From: Planctomycetota bacterium
GTDB lineage: Bacteria; Planctomycetota; UBA1135; GCA-002686595
Length of the DNA: 26,590 nucleotides
Assembly: GCA_016712565.1 (NCBI GenBank)
Contig: JADJQU010000014.1
Coordinates: 1-26,590 of the forward strand
Direction: 5' to 3'
A model generated the notes under the pieces. The model was not told where the DNA came from. It worked only from the letters and a program-made list of their open reading frames with translations, and searched no databases. Shown here piece after piece: positions 1-7,132 of the stretch. The position numbers and the translations under genes were made by a program. Each line of letters begins with the position of its first letter. Position 1 is the first letter of the stretch.

Positions 1-2
1 GG

Positions 3-89
3 ACCCTCGACCTCCAGGACGCGCTCGCGGCCGGCTGCGAGGCCGCGAGGGCCTCCAGGGCGGCCGGCAAGCGGCCCGTCCGGTGGTAG
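3..89 (+). CDS. C-terminal fragment of an unrecognised plus-strand protein (5' end outside window)
   Basis: Reading from base 3 on the plus strand gives 28 codons ending at TAG (87-89). The fragment reads TLDLQDALAAGCEAARASRA and then AGKRPVRW. Nearly every codon ends in G or C, the bias seen in all convincing genes here, and neither other plus frame shows it as well. The start lies beyond the left edge. The next reading frame begins inside the last codons (GTG at 83), a stop/start overlap like those seen elsewhere in the window. No family can be named from so short a piece. Confidence 0.5.
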   Translation, partial: TLDLQDALAAGCEAARASRAAGKRPVRW

Positions 90-292
90 CGCTTCGCCAG
101 CCCAACGCCGGGCGCCACGCCTGGGAGCCCGGCGGGAGCCCCCAGGCCGGCCAGGAGGCGCGCTGCCGGCGCTGCGGCTGCCGACGGCAGGCTGGGCGCT
201 GCGGCCGGCGCCGCTACCAGCGGCCGCCCTGGAGCTCCTGGGAGCCCTGGGCGCCGCCCTGCCGGCCCTGGGAGCCTCCCGGCCGGAGCTAG
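83..292 (+). CDS. Small Cys/Trp-rich protein, possible zinc-ribbon-like
   Basis: A 69-residue frame starts at GTG 83, overlapping the upstream stop TAG (87-89) by seven bases, so translation may be coupled; no clear Shine-Dalgarno is visible. The protein carries a Trp-Glu-Pro motif near residue 14, a CxxC pair within ARCRRCGCRR (about residues 27-36) and a further Cys near residue 40, then a Pro/Trp-rich tail with more W-E-P repeats. Short phage proteins with a W-x-P stretch followed by CxxCG are common, but their function is generally unknown. The composition is arginine-rich and low in complexity, so a spurious frame cannot be excluded. Its position between two likely plus-strand genes supports it modestly. 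Confidence 0.42.
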   Translation: MVALRQPNAGRHAWEPGGSPQAGQEARCRRCGCRRQAGRCGRRRYQRPPWSSWEPWAPPCRPWEPPGRS

Positions 293-317
293 GGGCAGGC
301 TCGGCTAGGATCGGCGC

Positions 318-503
318 ATGACCGCCGTGCGCCTCCTGCTCGCCCTCTTCGCGCTCTGGGCGCTCGCCGCGTGCCTCGCCTGCGCCTTCCTGGGGCTCCT
401 GGCCTGGGCGCTGGGCCTCGGCGTGCTCTCCCTGGCCCTGCTCCAGCTGCGGCCCCTGCCGGCTCCTGCGCGAGCCCGGCGGCCCCAGCGCCGCCGCTGG
501 TAG
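318..503 (+). CDS. Small hydrophobic two-span membrane protein, holin-like
   Basis: This 61-residue protein starts at ATG 318 with an AGGA Shine-Dalgarno seven bases upstream. Residues about 6-44 are almost entirely hydrophobic, long enough for two membrane helices in a hairpin. They are followed by a basic C-terminus rich in Arg (RARRPQRRRW). That architecture fits a small holin or another phage membrane protein. A lipobox-like LAAC at residues 16-19 is also present, but the hydrophobic run continues straight after the Cys, which argues against a secreted lipoprotein. It lies between other small plus-strand genes and opposite the minus-strand lysis genes that end at base 976. The function is inferred from architecture only. 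Confidence 0.6.
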   Translation: MTAVRLLLALFALWALAACLACAFLGLLAWALGLGVLSLALLQLRPLPAPARARRPQRRRW

Positions 504-533
504 GCTCGGGCCGGCCAGCTGGAGGGCCTGCCC

Positions 534-971
534 ATGTACCGAGAGCTCGCGCGCGTGAAGGGTGCCTGCCCGGAGGTCCGCGCCTTCCTGGGAGAGCACG
601 AGAGCCTCGCGGCCGCGTGGGGCGCGTGCCCGAAGGGCTCGTGGCTCCTGGGCCTGCTCGCGCGCCTCGATCGCTGGTGGAGCCCCCGGCTCCAGGACGC
701 GGCCGCCGCCGCCTGGGCGCTCGCCTTCCCGGCCGAGGCCTTCCCGGCCGAGGGCGAGGGCCGCACGGGCTGCTCGGTCGGCGTGAGCCAGCTCGCGCAG
801 CTCGTGGTGGCCGAGCTCGGCGGAGGGCCGGCCGCGGAGCTCCAGCTCGCGGACGCGATCCGGTCCGTGGTGCCGGCGCCCGAAGACGCGCAGCGCCGGC
901 CGATCCCTTCGCGCGGCCCGATTGCCGAGCGCTGGGCCGCGCGCCTGGAGGCGCGCCGCGCGCTCGAGTAG
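534..971 (+). CDS. Small protein resembling a phage/bacterial 'immunity-like' family
   Basis: A 145-residue frame starts at ATG 534 with a strong GGAGG eight bases upstream. The N-terminal half has a pattern that I associate with small proteins often labelled putative immunity proteins and found in many high-GC phages: an acidic/AC-containing segment, then AAAWGACPKGSWLLGLLARL (about residues 26-45), i.e. A-W-x-x-C-x-x-G-x-W-L-L-x-x-L, then an Ala-rich helix. This assignment is from memory of a motif, not a search. The gene converges on the minus-strand lipoprotein gene, with four bases between the two stop codons (969-971 and 976-978). It is probably part of a plus-strand accessory operon with the preceding small genes. 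Confidence 0.65.
   Translation: MYRELARVKGACPEVRAFLGEHESLAAAWGACPKGSWLLGLLARLDRWWSPRLQDAAAAAWALAFPAEAFPAEGEGRTGCSVGVSQLAQLVVAELGGGPAAELQLADAIRSVVPAPEDAQRRPIPSRGPIAERWAARLEARRALE
939..956. repeat. GC-only inverted repeat near the convergent gene junction
   Basis: GCGCGCC, a TGGA loop, then GGCGCGC form a perfect seven-base-pair hairpin inside the 3' end of the plus-strand gene, 13 bases before its stop. No T-run follows on either strand. It is the only strong hairpin noticed next to the tail-to-tail junction at 972-975 and could slow either polymerase. In DNA this GC-rich, chance formation is possible. Confidence 0.35.
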
Positions 972-975
972 CGGC

Positions 976-1851
976 CTACCCTCGGTTCTTCATCTGCGAG
1001 GTCAGGAAGGCCACCAGCTGGCCCTCGTCGAGCTTCTCGCCGTTCGGCCCCTGGAAGGGCTGCGCGTCGTACTGCTGGAGCTGCATCGCCGCGGCCGCCA
1101 CGCTCGCCTGCGTGCTCGCCTTGCCGGCGCCCTTCGCCGTGAGGTAGGAGATCAGAGCGAGGACGGCGGCGCCGCCGAGCTGCGCGTACCAGGGAGTCGT
1201 GCTGCCGACGCCGCTCAAGGCGTTGAGCGCGTCCGTCGAGGCCTTGCCGGCCTTCTCCTTCGCAGCCGCGAGCTCCTCCGCCTGCGTCTTGCGCGCGGCC
1301 GCCGCGGCCTCCTCGCTCTTCGTGAGGCGCTCCGTCGCTGCCGCCACGGCCTCCTCGCGCGCCTTCTTCGCCTCGGCCACCGCAGCGTCGAGGGCCTGCT
1401 GGGCCTTCGCGGCCGCGGCCGCCGTCGCTGCGTCCGCGCTGCGCGACTGCTCCGTGAGCTTGGCGAGCACGCCGGCTGCCATCGCCTCCGCCTGCGACTT
1501 GCCCTGCTGGAGAGCCTCGGCGTAGGCCGCGGCCTGCGCGCGCTCGCTCGCCTGGAGGTCGAAGCGCAGCGTGCCCAGGGCCTCCGTCGTGTTCGAGCGA
1601 AGCTCCGCGAGCGCGTCGTCGGTGTGCGTGCGCAGGCTGGAGGTCGCCTTGTCGGCCTCCTCCGTCGCGCGCTTCACGGCATCGTCGAAGTCGGTGCGAG
1701 CCTGGGCGATGGCCTTCTCCTGCGAGGCGTGGAGCTCGTCCACGTAGGCCTCGCTGGGGGGCAGGCTGTCGACGAAGGCGGAGCCCACGCGGCAGCCGGC
1801 GAGAGCGCCGGCCGCGAGCAGGAGAGCGGGAACGATGAGAAGGTGGCGCAT
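976..1851 (-). CDS. Candidate unimolecular spanin: lipoprotein with long coiled coil and C-terminal membrane segment
   Basis: This 291-residue protein starts at ATG 1851 with GGAGG eight bases upstream. An upstream in-frame ATG at 1914 lies inside the preceding gene and would bury the signal peptide. Residues 1-20 are a lipoprotein signal ending in lipobox LAGC (Cys20), followed by Arg rather than the Asp that retains lipoproteins in the inner membrane. Residues about 35-215 are Ala/Glu/Lys-rich and predicted coiled coil. Residues about 222-240 (AQLGGAAVLALISYL region) form one membrane segment, then 45 hydrophilic residues. An outer-membrane lipid anchor joined by a periplasmic rod to an inner-membrane helix is the unimolecular-spanin layout (T1 gp11 type), which fuses the two membranes during lysis. 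It is much longer than T1 gp11 and has an extra C-terminal tail, so a structural lipoprotein is an alternative. It follows the holin-like gene. Confidence 0.6.
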   Translation of the reverse strand: MRHLLIVPALLLAAGALAGCRVGSAFVDSLPPSEAYVDELHASQEKAIAQARTDFDDAVKRATEEADKATSSLRTHTDDALAELRSNTTEALGTLRFDLQASERAQAAAYAEALQQGKSQAEAMAAGVLAKLTEQSRSADAATAAAAAKAQQALDAAVAEAKKAREEAVAAATERLTKSEEAAAAARKTQAEELAAAKEKAGKASTDALNALSGVGSTTPWYAQLGGAAVLALISYLTAKGAGKASTQASVAAAAMQLQQYDAQPFQGPNGEKLDEGQLVAFLTSQMKNRG

Positions 1852-1892
1852 GGTCGGACCCTCCAAGGTCTGCCCAGCGTACACCAGCGGCC

Positions 1893-2327
1893 TTACATGC
1901 GCGAGGAGAGCCATCCGGAGAGAGCTCCCAGGCCGGCCGCGGCCGTGGCGGCCGCCCCGAGAACCCAGCTCTTCCAGCGCTCCAGCTGGGCCAGCCGGGC
2001 GCCGTGCGCCGCCTGGGCCTTCTCTCGCTCCTCGCGCTCTGCCACCAGCTCGTCACGGAGGTTGTGCAGGGCCTCCAGGGCTCGGAGCCGCGCCTCCTGG
2101 GCCTCGAGTACGCGCTGGGCGCTGGGCCATGTGTCCCGGAACCACTGCTGGGAGAGGGCCTCCGAGCTCGCCACGCGCTCCGCGAGCTCGCGGCTCTGAT
2201 CGCTGACGCTCTCCTTCACGGAGTCGACGCGCTCGTGGAGCTTGCGGAGCTCCGTTCGGAGCCTCTCCTCCATGCGCTCCAGCGCGCCGACGATCTCGGC
2301 GCGCACGCTGTTCGGGTCGTCGGGCAC
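1893..2327 (-). CDS. Coiled-coil protein with a C-terminal membrane span, holin/XhlA-like
   Basis: The start is GTG 2327, preceded by GGAGGAG four bases upstream, giving 144 residues that begin MPDDPNSV. Residues about 8-115 are strongly heptad-patterned and charged (for example ERMEERLRTELRKLHERVDS). The last 30 residues contain WKSWVLGAAATAAAGLGALS, a single membrane helix ending just before the C-terminus. N-terminal coiled coil plus C-terminal span is the layout of XhlA-type and related phage lysis membrane proteins. Its position between the tail fibre gene and the spanin candidate fits a lysis cassette. It could be a holin, an antiholin or an accessory lysis protein. No endolysin is recognisable beside it. 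Confidence 0.6.
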   Translation of the reverse strand: MPDDPNSVRAEIVGALERMEERLRTELRKLHERVDSVKESVSDQSRELAERVASSEALSQQWFRDTWPSAQRVLEAQEARLRALEALHNLRDELVAEREEREKAQAAHGARLAQLERWKSWVLGAAATAAAGLGALSGWLSSRM

Positions 2328-2380
2328 GGGGCTCCTCCAGGGCGGCCGGACCTCCGCGAAGCGTAGCAGGCTCGGGCCGG

Positions 2381-5300
2381 CTAGATGCGCGCCATCTTCA
2401 CCCAGAGCACCACGGCCCAGCTGCCGCTTAGGCCGTTGTAGGAGACGCTGGTGTCGTACTCGCAGCCGATCGTGTCGCCGGCCGAGAAGGTGACTCCCGT
2501 TCCGGTTGCGTAGCTGCCGGCGCCGGAGGAGATGGGGCCGAGCTCCAGCGTCGTGCTCCCCGCGCCGTTCTTCCGGCACCGGAACTTGATGGTGCCCACG
2601 GTGAAGCTGCCGGAGAACTCGGCGCTGATCCCCACCAGCGTAGCGCCGGCCGGGAGCACGACGTAGCGGCCGGCCGTGGCGTTGAAGCCGGCGAGGGCTG
2701 CCGTCTGGTTGCCCGAGGGGTTCGTGCGCCCGAACTGCAAGGCGACGAGCACCGAGGCGGCCTCGCTGTCGAGCTTGTCCAGGGTCACGGCGCCGTCCTG
2801 GATCGCCGCGGTGTCCACTCCGTCCGTGTCGACGGCGGCCGCGAGCCCGGCCTCCGCGGCGTAGTCGGCCTCGTCCACAATCCCGTCCGTATCGTGGTCG
2901 TAGATCGCCGTCGTCATGTCGCCCGAGCCGCCGCCTGGAGCCCACTCGCTCCACTCCTGCGTGTCCATCCCAGGCTCGATCTCCCCCAGCGTGTCGAGCT
3001 TGAAGAGCTTGTCCGTGTTCGTGGCGCCCTCGCGCACGAAGACCAGCGCGCCGGAGAGCGTGCTGTCCTCGCGCGCCGTATCGAGCGAGCGCCGGAGCAC
3101 CCACGGCGTGCCGGCACTGCCCGGAGTCTGGACCGTGTAGATGCCGTTCTCCTGGCGGCCGGCCTGATTCTTCACCAGCACGCGCTCGCCCAGGCTCATC
3201 GAGCGCCCGTCGATCGTGAGCGTGCCGTTGGCCGTCGCCGTGAGCGTGGGCTCGCTGTGCGTGCAGCTGTCGAGCGCGGCCGCGGTGGCCACGTGCACGG
3301 CGCGCTTCATCGTGCCGCCGCGCCCAGGCCCCTCGTGGTAGCGGGTCGGGGTCACCTGCGTGAAGTCGCCCTGATTCTCGCCCGTGCCGGCCGTGACCTC
3401 CTCAACCTCCACGAAGCGCGCCGTGCCCGGCTCCACGCGCCAGTAGCGCAGGTAGCCGTTCGGGCCGCTCGACTTGTGGGCCTCGTCGTAGAACACGGGG
3501 CCGCCGCGGTCGTCCATGCGGTAGGGGATGAGGCTCTGCTCGCTCGCGGCCGCGCGCTGCTGGTCGCCCGTGTGGGCCGGCACGATCTCGTCCTCTTCGA
3601 GCTCCACCACATCGGCCGGGTCGTCCGTGGGCGGGTGGTAGTACGCGCCATCCGGCCCCACGGCGTCCCCAGGCACGAGGAGCGTGCCCGGCCCGGAGCC
3701 GAAGTCCGCAGCGCCGTCGAACGTGCTCCCGCACTTGCTGGCGAGGCCGCCCACGGCTCCGCCGATCTGCGGCCCAGCGAGGCCGGAGCCGGAGAGCTTC
3801 GTGTAGCCGGTCGGCGTGAAGCCGTAGATCGCTCCGCTGGGGCTGGTGATCGTCGGCGTGATCCCAGGCTTCGGCGCGCTCGGCGTGTGGCCGGCGAGCA
3901 TCTGCTCAAGCTTCTTCTTGTTCGCGTGGATCGCCCCGAGCTGCCCTCCCATGGTGGGGCCGTCCGGGTCGGCCGGCCCAACCGGCGTCCAGCCGCCCGA
4001 GCCGTTCGGCGTGTAGGTGTCGCCGTCGGGGTCCGTGACGCTGCCGTCCGGGTTGACCGTGAGGCCCTCGACCGTCTTCTTGTTGCTCTCGGTGAGCTCC
4101 TGGAGCTCCTCCAGCGCGTCCTCGATCTCGTCGAGGCGGTTGGGCGGCGCCTCCTCTCCAGGGTCCACATGCACGGTTCCGCCGCCCGGCTGGTGCGAGG
4201 TGCCGCCGCTGGGGCCGGCGAGCTCGCCGGCTTCGAGCACCTCGCCCGTTAGGTCGTCCGTGGTCTTCTTGAGGTTGCCGAGCACCCCCTCCATCTGGGA
4301 GTCGAGCTGCTCCTTGTTCGTGAGGAGCCACTCGATGATCTCGTCCAGCCACTTCGGGGGCTCGGCCCCAGGCGCGCGCTCGGGCGGCGACACGCCGGAG
4401 AAGCTGGAGAGCACGCGCTTGTCGCACACGGGGTTGGAGAGCTCGGCGGCGCCGCGCGGCGCGTCCCCCGCGCCCGTGTTGCCCCAGCACGCCTGGACCT
4501 CGCGGAGCTTGCGGTCGACCTCCTGGAGGCGCTGCGCGAGGCTGTTAGCTCGGAGCTCCGCGGCGAAGCGCTGGCCGTTCGCTGCGAACTGCGCGGTGCC
4601 TCCGAGGTCGAGCTGGGTTCGGCTCCCGTCGCCCGTCGTGCCGTAGGTGTAGGTCACGGCCACGGGCAGGATGTACGCGTCGGCCGTGGGCAGCGTGCGG
4701 CCGGGAGCTTCGAGCTGGAGCGCAACGCCGAGGTCGGAGAAGTCGTAGAGCAGGCCGAGGAAGGTCGGCTTGCCCGTGAACTGCCGCTGCGAAACGGCGT
4801 CGAGGATCTCCTGGGCGCGAGCGTTCACGGCGCTGGTCTGCGTGGCGTCCTTCCACTCCGGCTCCTCGATCGCGAGCACGCGCTCGATCCCCAGGTCGTT
4901 CCCGGAGGCCACGCCGGCGCCGGCCCACTTGCCCTCGTCGTCGCTGTAGCCGGTGCCGCTCCAGCCCTCCGCCGGCTTGCACGCGCGCTGGACCGTGACC
5001 TCCCAATAGTCGTACTCGAGCTCCAGGTCGTTCGGCAGCTCGTAGCCGCCGGGGATGTTCTGCGGCTTGTCGGCCTTCGGCAGCGGCATCACGATCGGCC
5101 CGAAGCCCACCATCCCCGCGGCGCCGCCGTCGAGCAGGAACATGCCGTGGGCCTCGCCCTCGCGCGCCTCGGTGTCGGTGTCCGTGTCGTGCGAGCCGTC
5201 GCCCACGGCCGCGAAGAGCGCGCGCAGCTTGGCGCAGCCGCCCTGCTGCTCGGGCACGATGCCGCCCTCCTCCAGGTCGGGCAGGTGGAAGCGGCGGTAG

Positions 5301-7129
5301 ACGTTGGTGAAGCCGTTGCTCTGGCCGCTGCTGGGGATGGCCTCCAGCACGATCTCGTCCGTGGGCACCGGCAGACCCACGAAGTTGCCGTCGATGCGCA
5401 CGGTGCCGGCGTAGGGAGGCGTGGCCCCTGCGGTCTGCACGAGCACGCCGAAGACCTCGCCCGTGGCCGCGCCGCTCGCCACGCGCACCTGCCCCTCGGC
5501 CCATTCGCCCGTGTAGGGCCGCGGAGGGTTCGCGTACTCGATATCGATCTCGTCCTGCCCCTCGGGGCCGGCGCCCAGGTTCACGGCCGTGATCGTGGCG
5601 TTGCAGCTGCGGCGCCTCGCCTTGTCCGGGGTCCACTCGTCCTCCAGGTCGGTGTCCCAATCCGGCTCGATCTCCCCCAGCGAGAGGAGGCGCGTGCGGC
5701 TCTTCTTCTCCTTCGACACGCTGGAGATGCAGACCTTCGTGAACACCTGCGAGCTGTCCTCGCGCAGGCTGGAGGCCGCGAGCTTGTCGGCCGCCGTCTC
5801 CAGCGTGACCGGCGTGAGCTCGCTGACCTTGAGCACGCGCCAGAGGTCGGTGCTCGGCTGGTGGTGGAAGGCGTAGGAGCGCAGCTGCGCGAGCAGGCCG
5901 GTGATGTGCGCGAGGAAGTCGCCGGAGAGCTCCGTGCGCAGCGGCGAGAGGCCGGCCAGCGGCGTGAGGTCGGACTCCTCGTAGGGCAGCGCGGCGCCCG
6001 GCCGCACGGCCTTCTGCTGCTGGAGCTGCGCGCTGTTCTGCGAGAAGTACCACTCGAGGATCGCCGCGTAGCTTTTGCTGGAGAAGAGCGCCCGGTGCGA
6101 GCCGTCCACGTAGTCCTCGGGCTCGCCGTTCCATACGATGCGGCTGGAGAGCGTGCGGGGGTCCTGGGGAGTGACGGAGCGCGCGCGGCCCTTCCTGCCC
6201 TTGCAGCGGTAGGTCACGCTCTCGGCGCCCGGCGTGCCGCCGTACTCCACCTGCTCGATCACTCCGCGGAAGAGCACCTTCCCCTGGTCGCGCCAGACGA
6301 CCCCCTGCTCGTTGCGGAAGCTGCGCTCGTGCCACCGGCAGCGCTCCCAGAACGTGAAGGAGCCGCCGTCCAGGTAGTTGATGTCCACGGCAGCCGGCGA
6401 GAGCGGCTTCGAGCGCGATCGCATTTCGGCGCCCGTGAAGCTCTCGCCCCCCACCTGGAGGAGCCGGTCCTCCTCGTCGCTGGCCTCCGTCACCAGCTCG
6501 AAGGCTCGAAGGTCGTCGAGCTTCCCGTTCTCGTTCTCGTGGATCTGCCAGCCCAGGCGGAGGTTCGCGTGCGAGAGCTGGTCGCTCTGGTAGGTGGCGA
6601 GCGCCGCCGGCCGCGGCGCGTCCAGCCAGCTCTCGTCCCACCGGAGCTCGTAGGTCACGAGGCCGGTGGCCGCGTCCAGGCTCCGCACGATCTCGGCCGT
6701 GTAGAGCTGGTCTTCCGTGAGCGGCGCGCCGCCGTTGACGCTGTGGGGGCCGGAGAGGAACGTGCGCACGCCCCCCACGACCTTGCCGAAGGCGAGCTCG
6801 GGCTCCCCCAGGCCAGCCCACGGCGCGCCGATCGTTCCCGGCGTGAAGGCGAGGAACAGGTAGTTGTCCTCGTCCTGTACGTCGAGCAGGAGCTCCAGGA
6901 TCGGGCCGCTGCCGGCCGGGTTCGTGAACTTGCCCTTGAGCTGCGCGCCGAAGTCCGCGCGGCCGGGGTACTCGAGGTAGCGGTAGAGCACGGTGCTCGT
7001 GCTCCCCTCCCTGTAGGCCGCGCCGGCTCCGTCCTGGAGCGTGCGATACACGCCCCCCAGGAGCTTCTCTGCGTTGTCGGGCTCGTCGCCGGCATCCCCG
7101 GCGAACGGCTGGAGGAAGAGGTCGGCCAC
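2381..7129 (-). CDS. Giant tail-tip protein: baseplate hub fused to fibre modules
   Basis: This 1582-residue protein starts at GTG 7129 with GGAG seven bases upstream, three bases after the preceding stop. Modules by inspection: residues about 30-215 resemble a concanavalin/LamG-type beta sandwich (ILELLLDVQDEDNYLFLAF, with the typical D-x-D-N-Y). Residues about 220-480 and 740-860 resemble siphophage baseplate-hub/tail proteins. About 505-620 is an inserted beta-rich domain. About 925-1070 is linker with helical segments. About 1275-1385 is a common fibre module (LTIDGRSMSLGERVLVKNQA, then ENGIYTV and FVREGATNTD). About 1455-1582 is a C-terminal beta tip. It probably caps the tail and contacts the receptor, perhaps a surface glycan. 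Fold names are inferred from pattern. The position directly after the tape measure and distal-tail genes is the usual place. Confidence 0.8.
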   Translation of the reverse strand: MADLFLQPFAGDAGDEPDNAEKLLGGVYRTLQDGAGAAYREGSTSTVLYRYLEYPGRADFGAQLKGKFTNPAGSGPILELLLDVQDEDNYLFLAFTPGTIGAPWAGLGEPELAFGKVVGGVRTFLSGPHSVNGGAPLTEDQLYTAEIVRSLDAATGLVTYELRWDESWLDAPRPAALATYQSDQLSHANLRLGWQIHENENGKLDDLRAFELVTEASDEEDRLLQVGGESFTGAEMRSRSKPLSPAAVDINYLDGGSFTFWERCRWHERSFRNEQGVVWRDQGKVLFRGVIEQVEYGGTPGAESVTYRCKGRKGRARSVTPQDPRTLSSRIVWNGEPEDYVDGSHRALFSSKSYAAILEWYFSQNSAQLQQQKAVRPGAALPYEESDLTPLAGLSPLRTELSGDFLAHITGLLAQLRSYAFHHQPSTDLWRVLKVSELTPVTLETAADKLAASSLREDSSQVFTKVCISSVSKEKKSRTRLLSLGEIEPDWDTDLEDEWTPDKARRRSCNATITAVNLGAGPEGQDEIDIEYANPPRPYTGEWAEGQVRVASGAATGEVFGVLVQTAGATPPYAGTVRIDGNFVGLPVPTDEIVLEAIPSSGQSNGFTNVYRRFHLPDLEEGGIVPEQQGGCAKLRALFAAVGDGSHDTDTDTEAREGEAHGMFLLDGGAAGMVGFGPIVMPLPKADKPQNIPGGYELPNDLELEYDYWEVTVQRACKPAEGWSGTGYSDDEGKWAGAGVASGNDLGIERVLAIEEPEWKDATQTSAVNARAQEILDAVSQRQFTGKPTFLGLLYDFSDLGVALQLEAPGRTLPTADAYILPVAVTYTYGTTGDGSRTQLDLGGTAQFAANGQRFAAELRANSLAQRLQEVDRKLREVQACWGNTGAGDAPRGAAELSNPVCDKRVLSSFSGVSPPERAPGAEPPKWLDEIIEWLLTNKEQLDSQMEGVLGNLKKTTDDLTGEVLEAGELAGPSGGTSHQPGGGTVHVDPGEEAPPNRLDEIEDALEELQELTESNKKTVEGLTVNPDGSVTDPDGDTYTPNGSGGWTPVGPADPDGPTMGGQLGAIHANKKKLEQMLAGHTPSAPKPGITPTITSPSGAIYGFTPTGYTKLSGSGLAGPQIGGAVGGLASKCGSTFDGAADFGSGPGTLLVPGDAVGPDGAYYHPPTDDPADVVELEEDEIVPAHTGDQQRAAASEQSLIPYRMDDRGGPVFYDEAHKSSGPNGYLRYWRVEPGTARFVEVEEVTAGTGENQGDFTQVTPTRYHEGPGRGGTMKRAVHVATAAALDSCTHSEPTLTATANGTLTIDGRSMSLGERVLVKNQAGRQENGIYTVQTPGSAGTPWVLRRSLDTAREDSTLSGALVFVREGATNTDKLFKLDTLGEIEPGMDTQEWSEWAPGGGSGDMTTAIYDHDTDGIVDEADYAAEAGLAAAVDTDGVDTAAIQDGAVTLDKLDSEAASVLVALQFGRTNPSGNQTAALAGFNATAGRYVVLPAGATLVGISAEFSGSFTVGTIKFRCRKNGAGSTTLELGPISSGAGSYATGTGVTFSAGDTIGCEYDTSVSYNGLSGSWAVVLWVKMARI
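2973..2991 (-). repeat. 19-base copy, part of an internal repeat in the tail-tip gene
   Basis: The plus-strand string GGCTCGATCTCCCCCAGCG here is identical to 5664-5682. Both encode LGEIEP in the same frame of the same protein. The flanking residues are also similar: LGEIEPGMDTQEWSEWAPG here (about residues 1381-1399) and LGEIEPDWDTDLEDEWTPD at about 484-502. It looks like a short duplicated peptide rather than a mobile repeat. Confidence 0.6.
5664..5682 (-). repeat. 19-base copy, partner of the repeat at 2973
   Basis: This is the second identical copy of the 19-base string, 2.7 kb from the first within the same gene. Here it sits at the end of the hub-like region (about residue 484), before an inserted domain; the other copy is near the end of the fibre module. 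Confidence 0.6.
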
Positions 7130-7132
7130 GGT

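Noticed and set aside
318..503. Lipobox LAAC in the 61-residue plus-strand protein, suggesting a lipoprotein
   Set aside because: The sequence after the Cys stays hydrophobic for another 25 residues, which fits a two-span membrane protein better.
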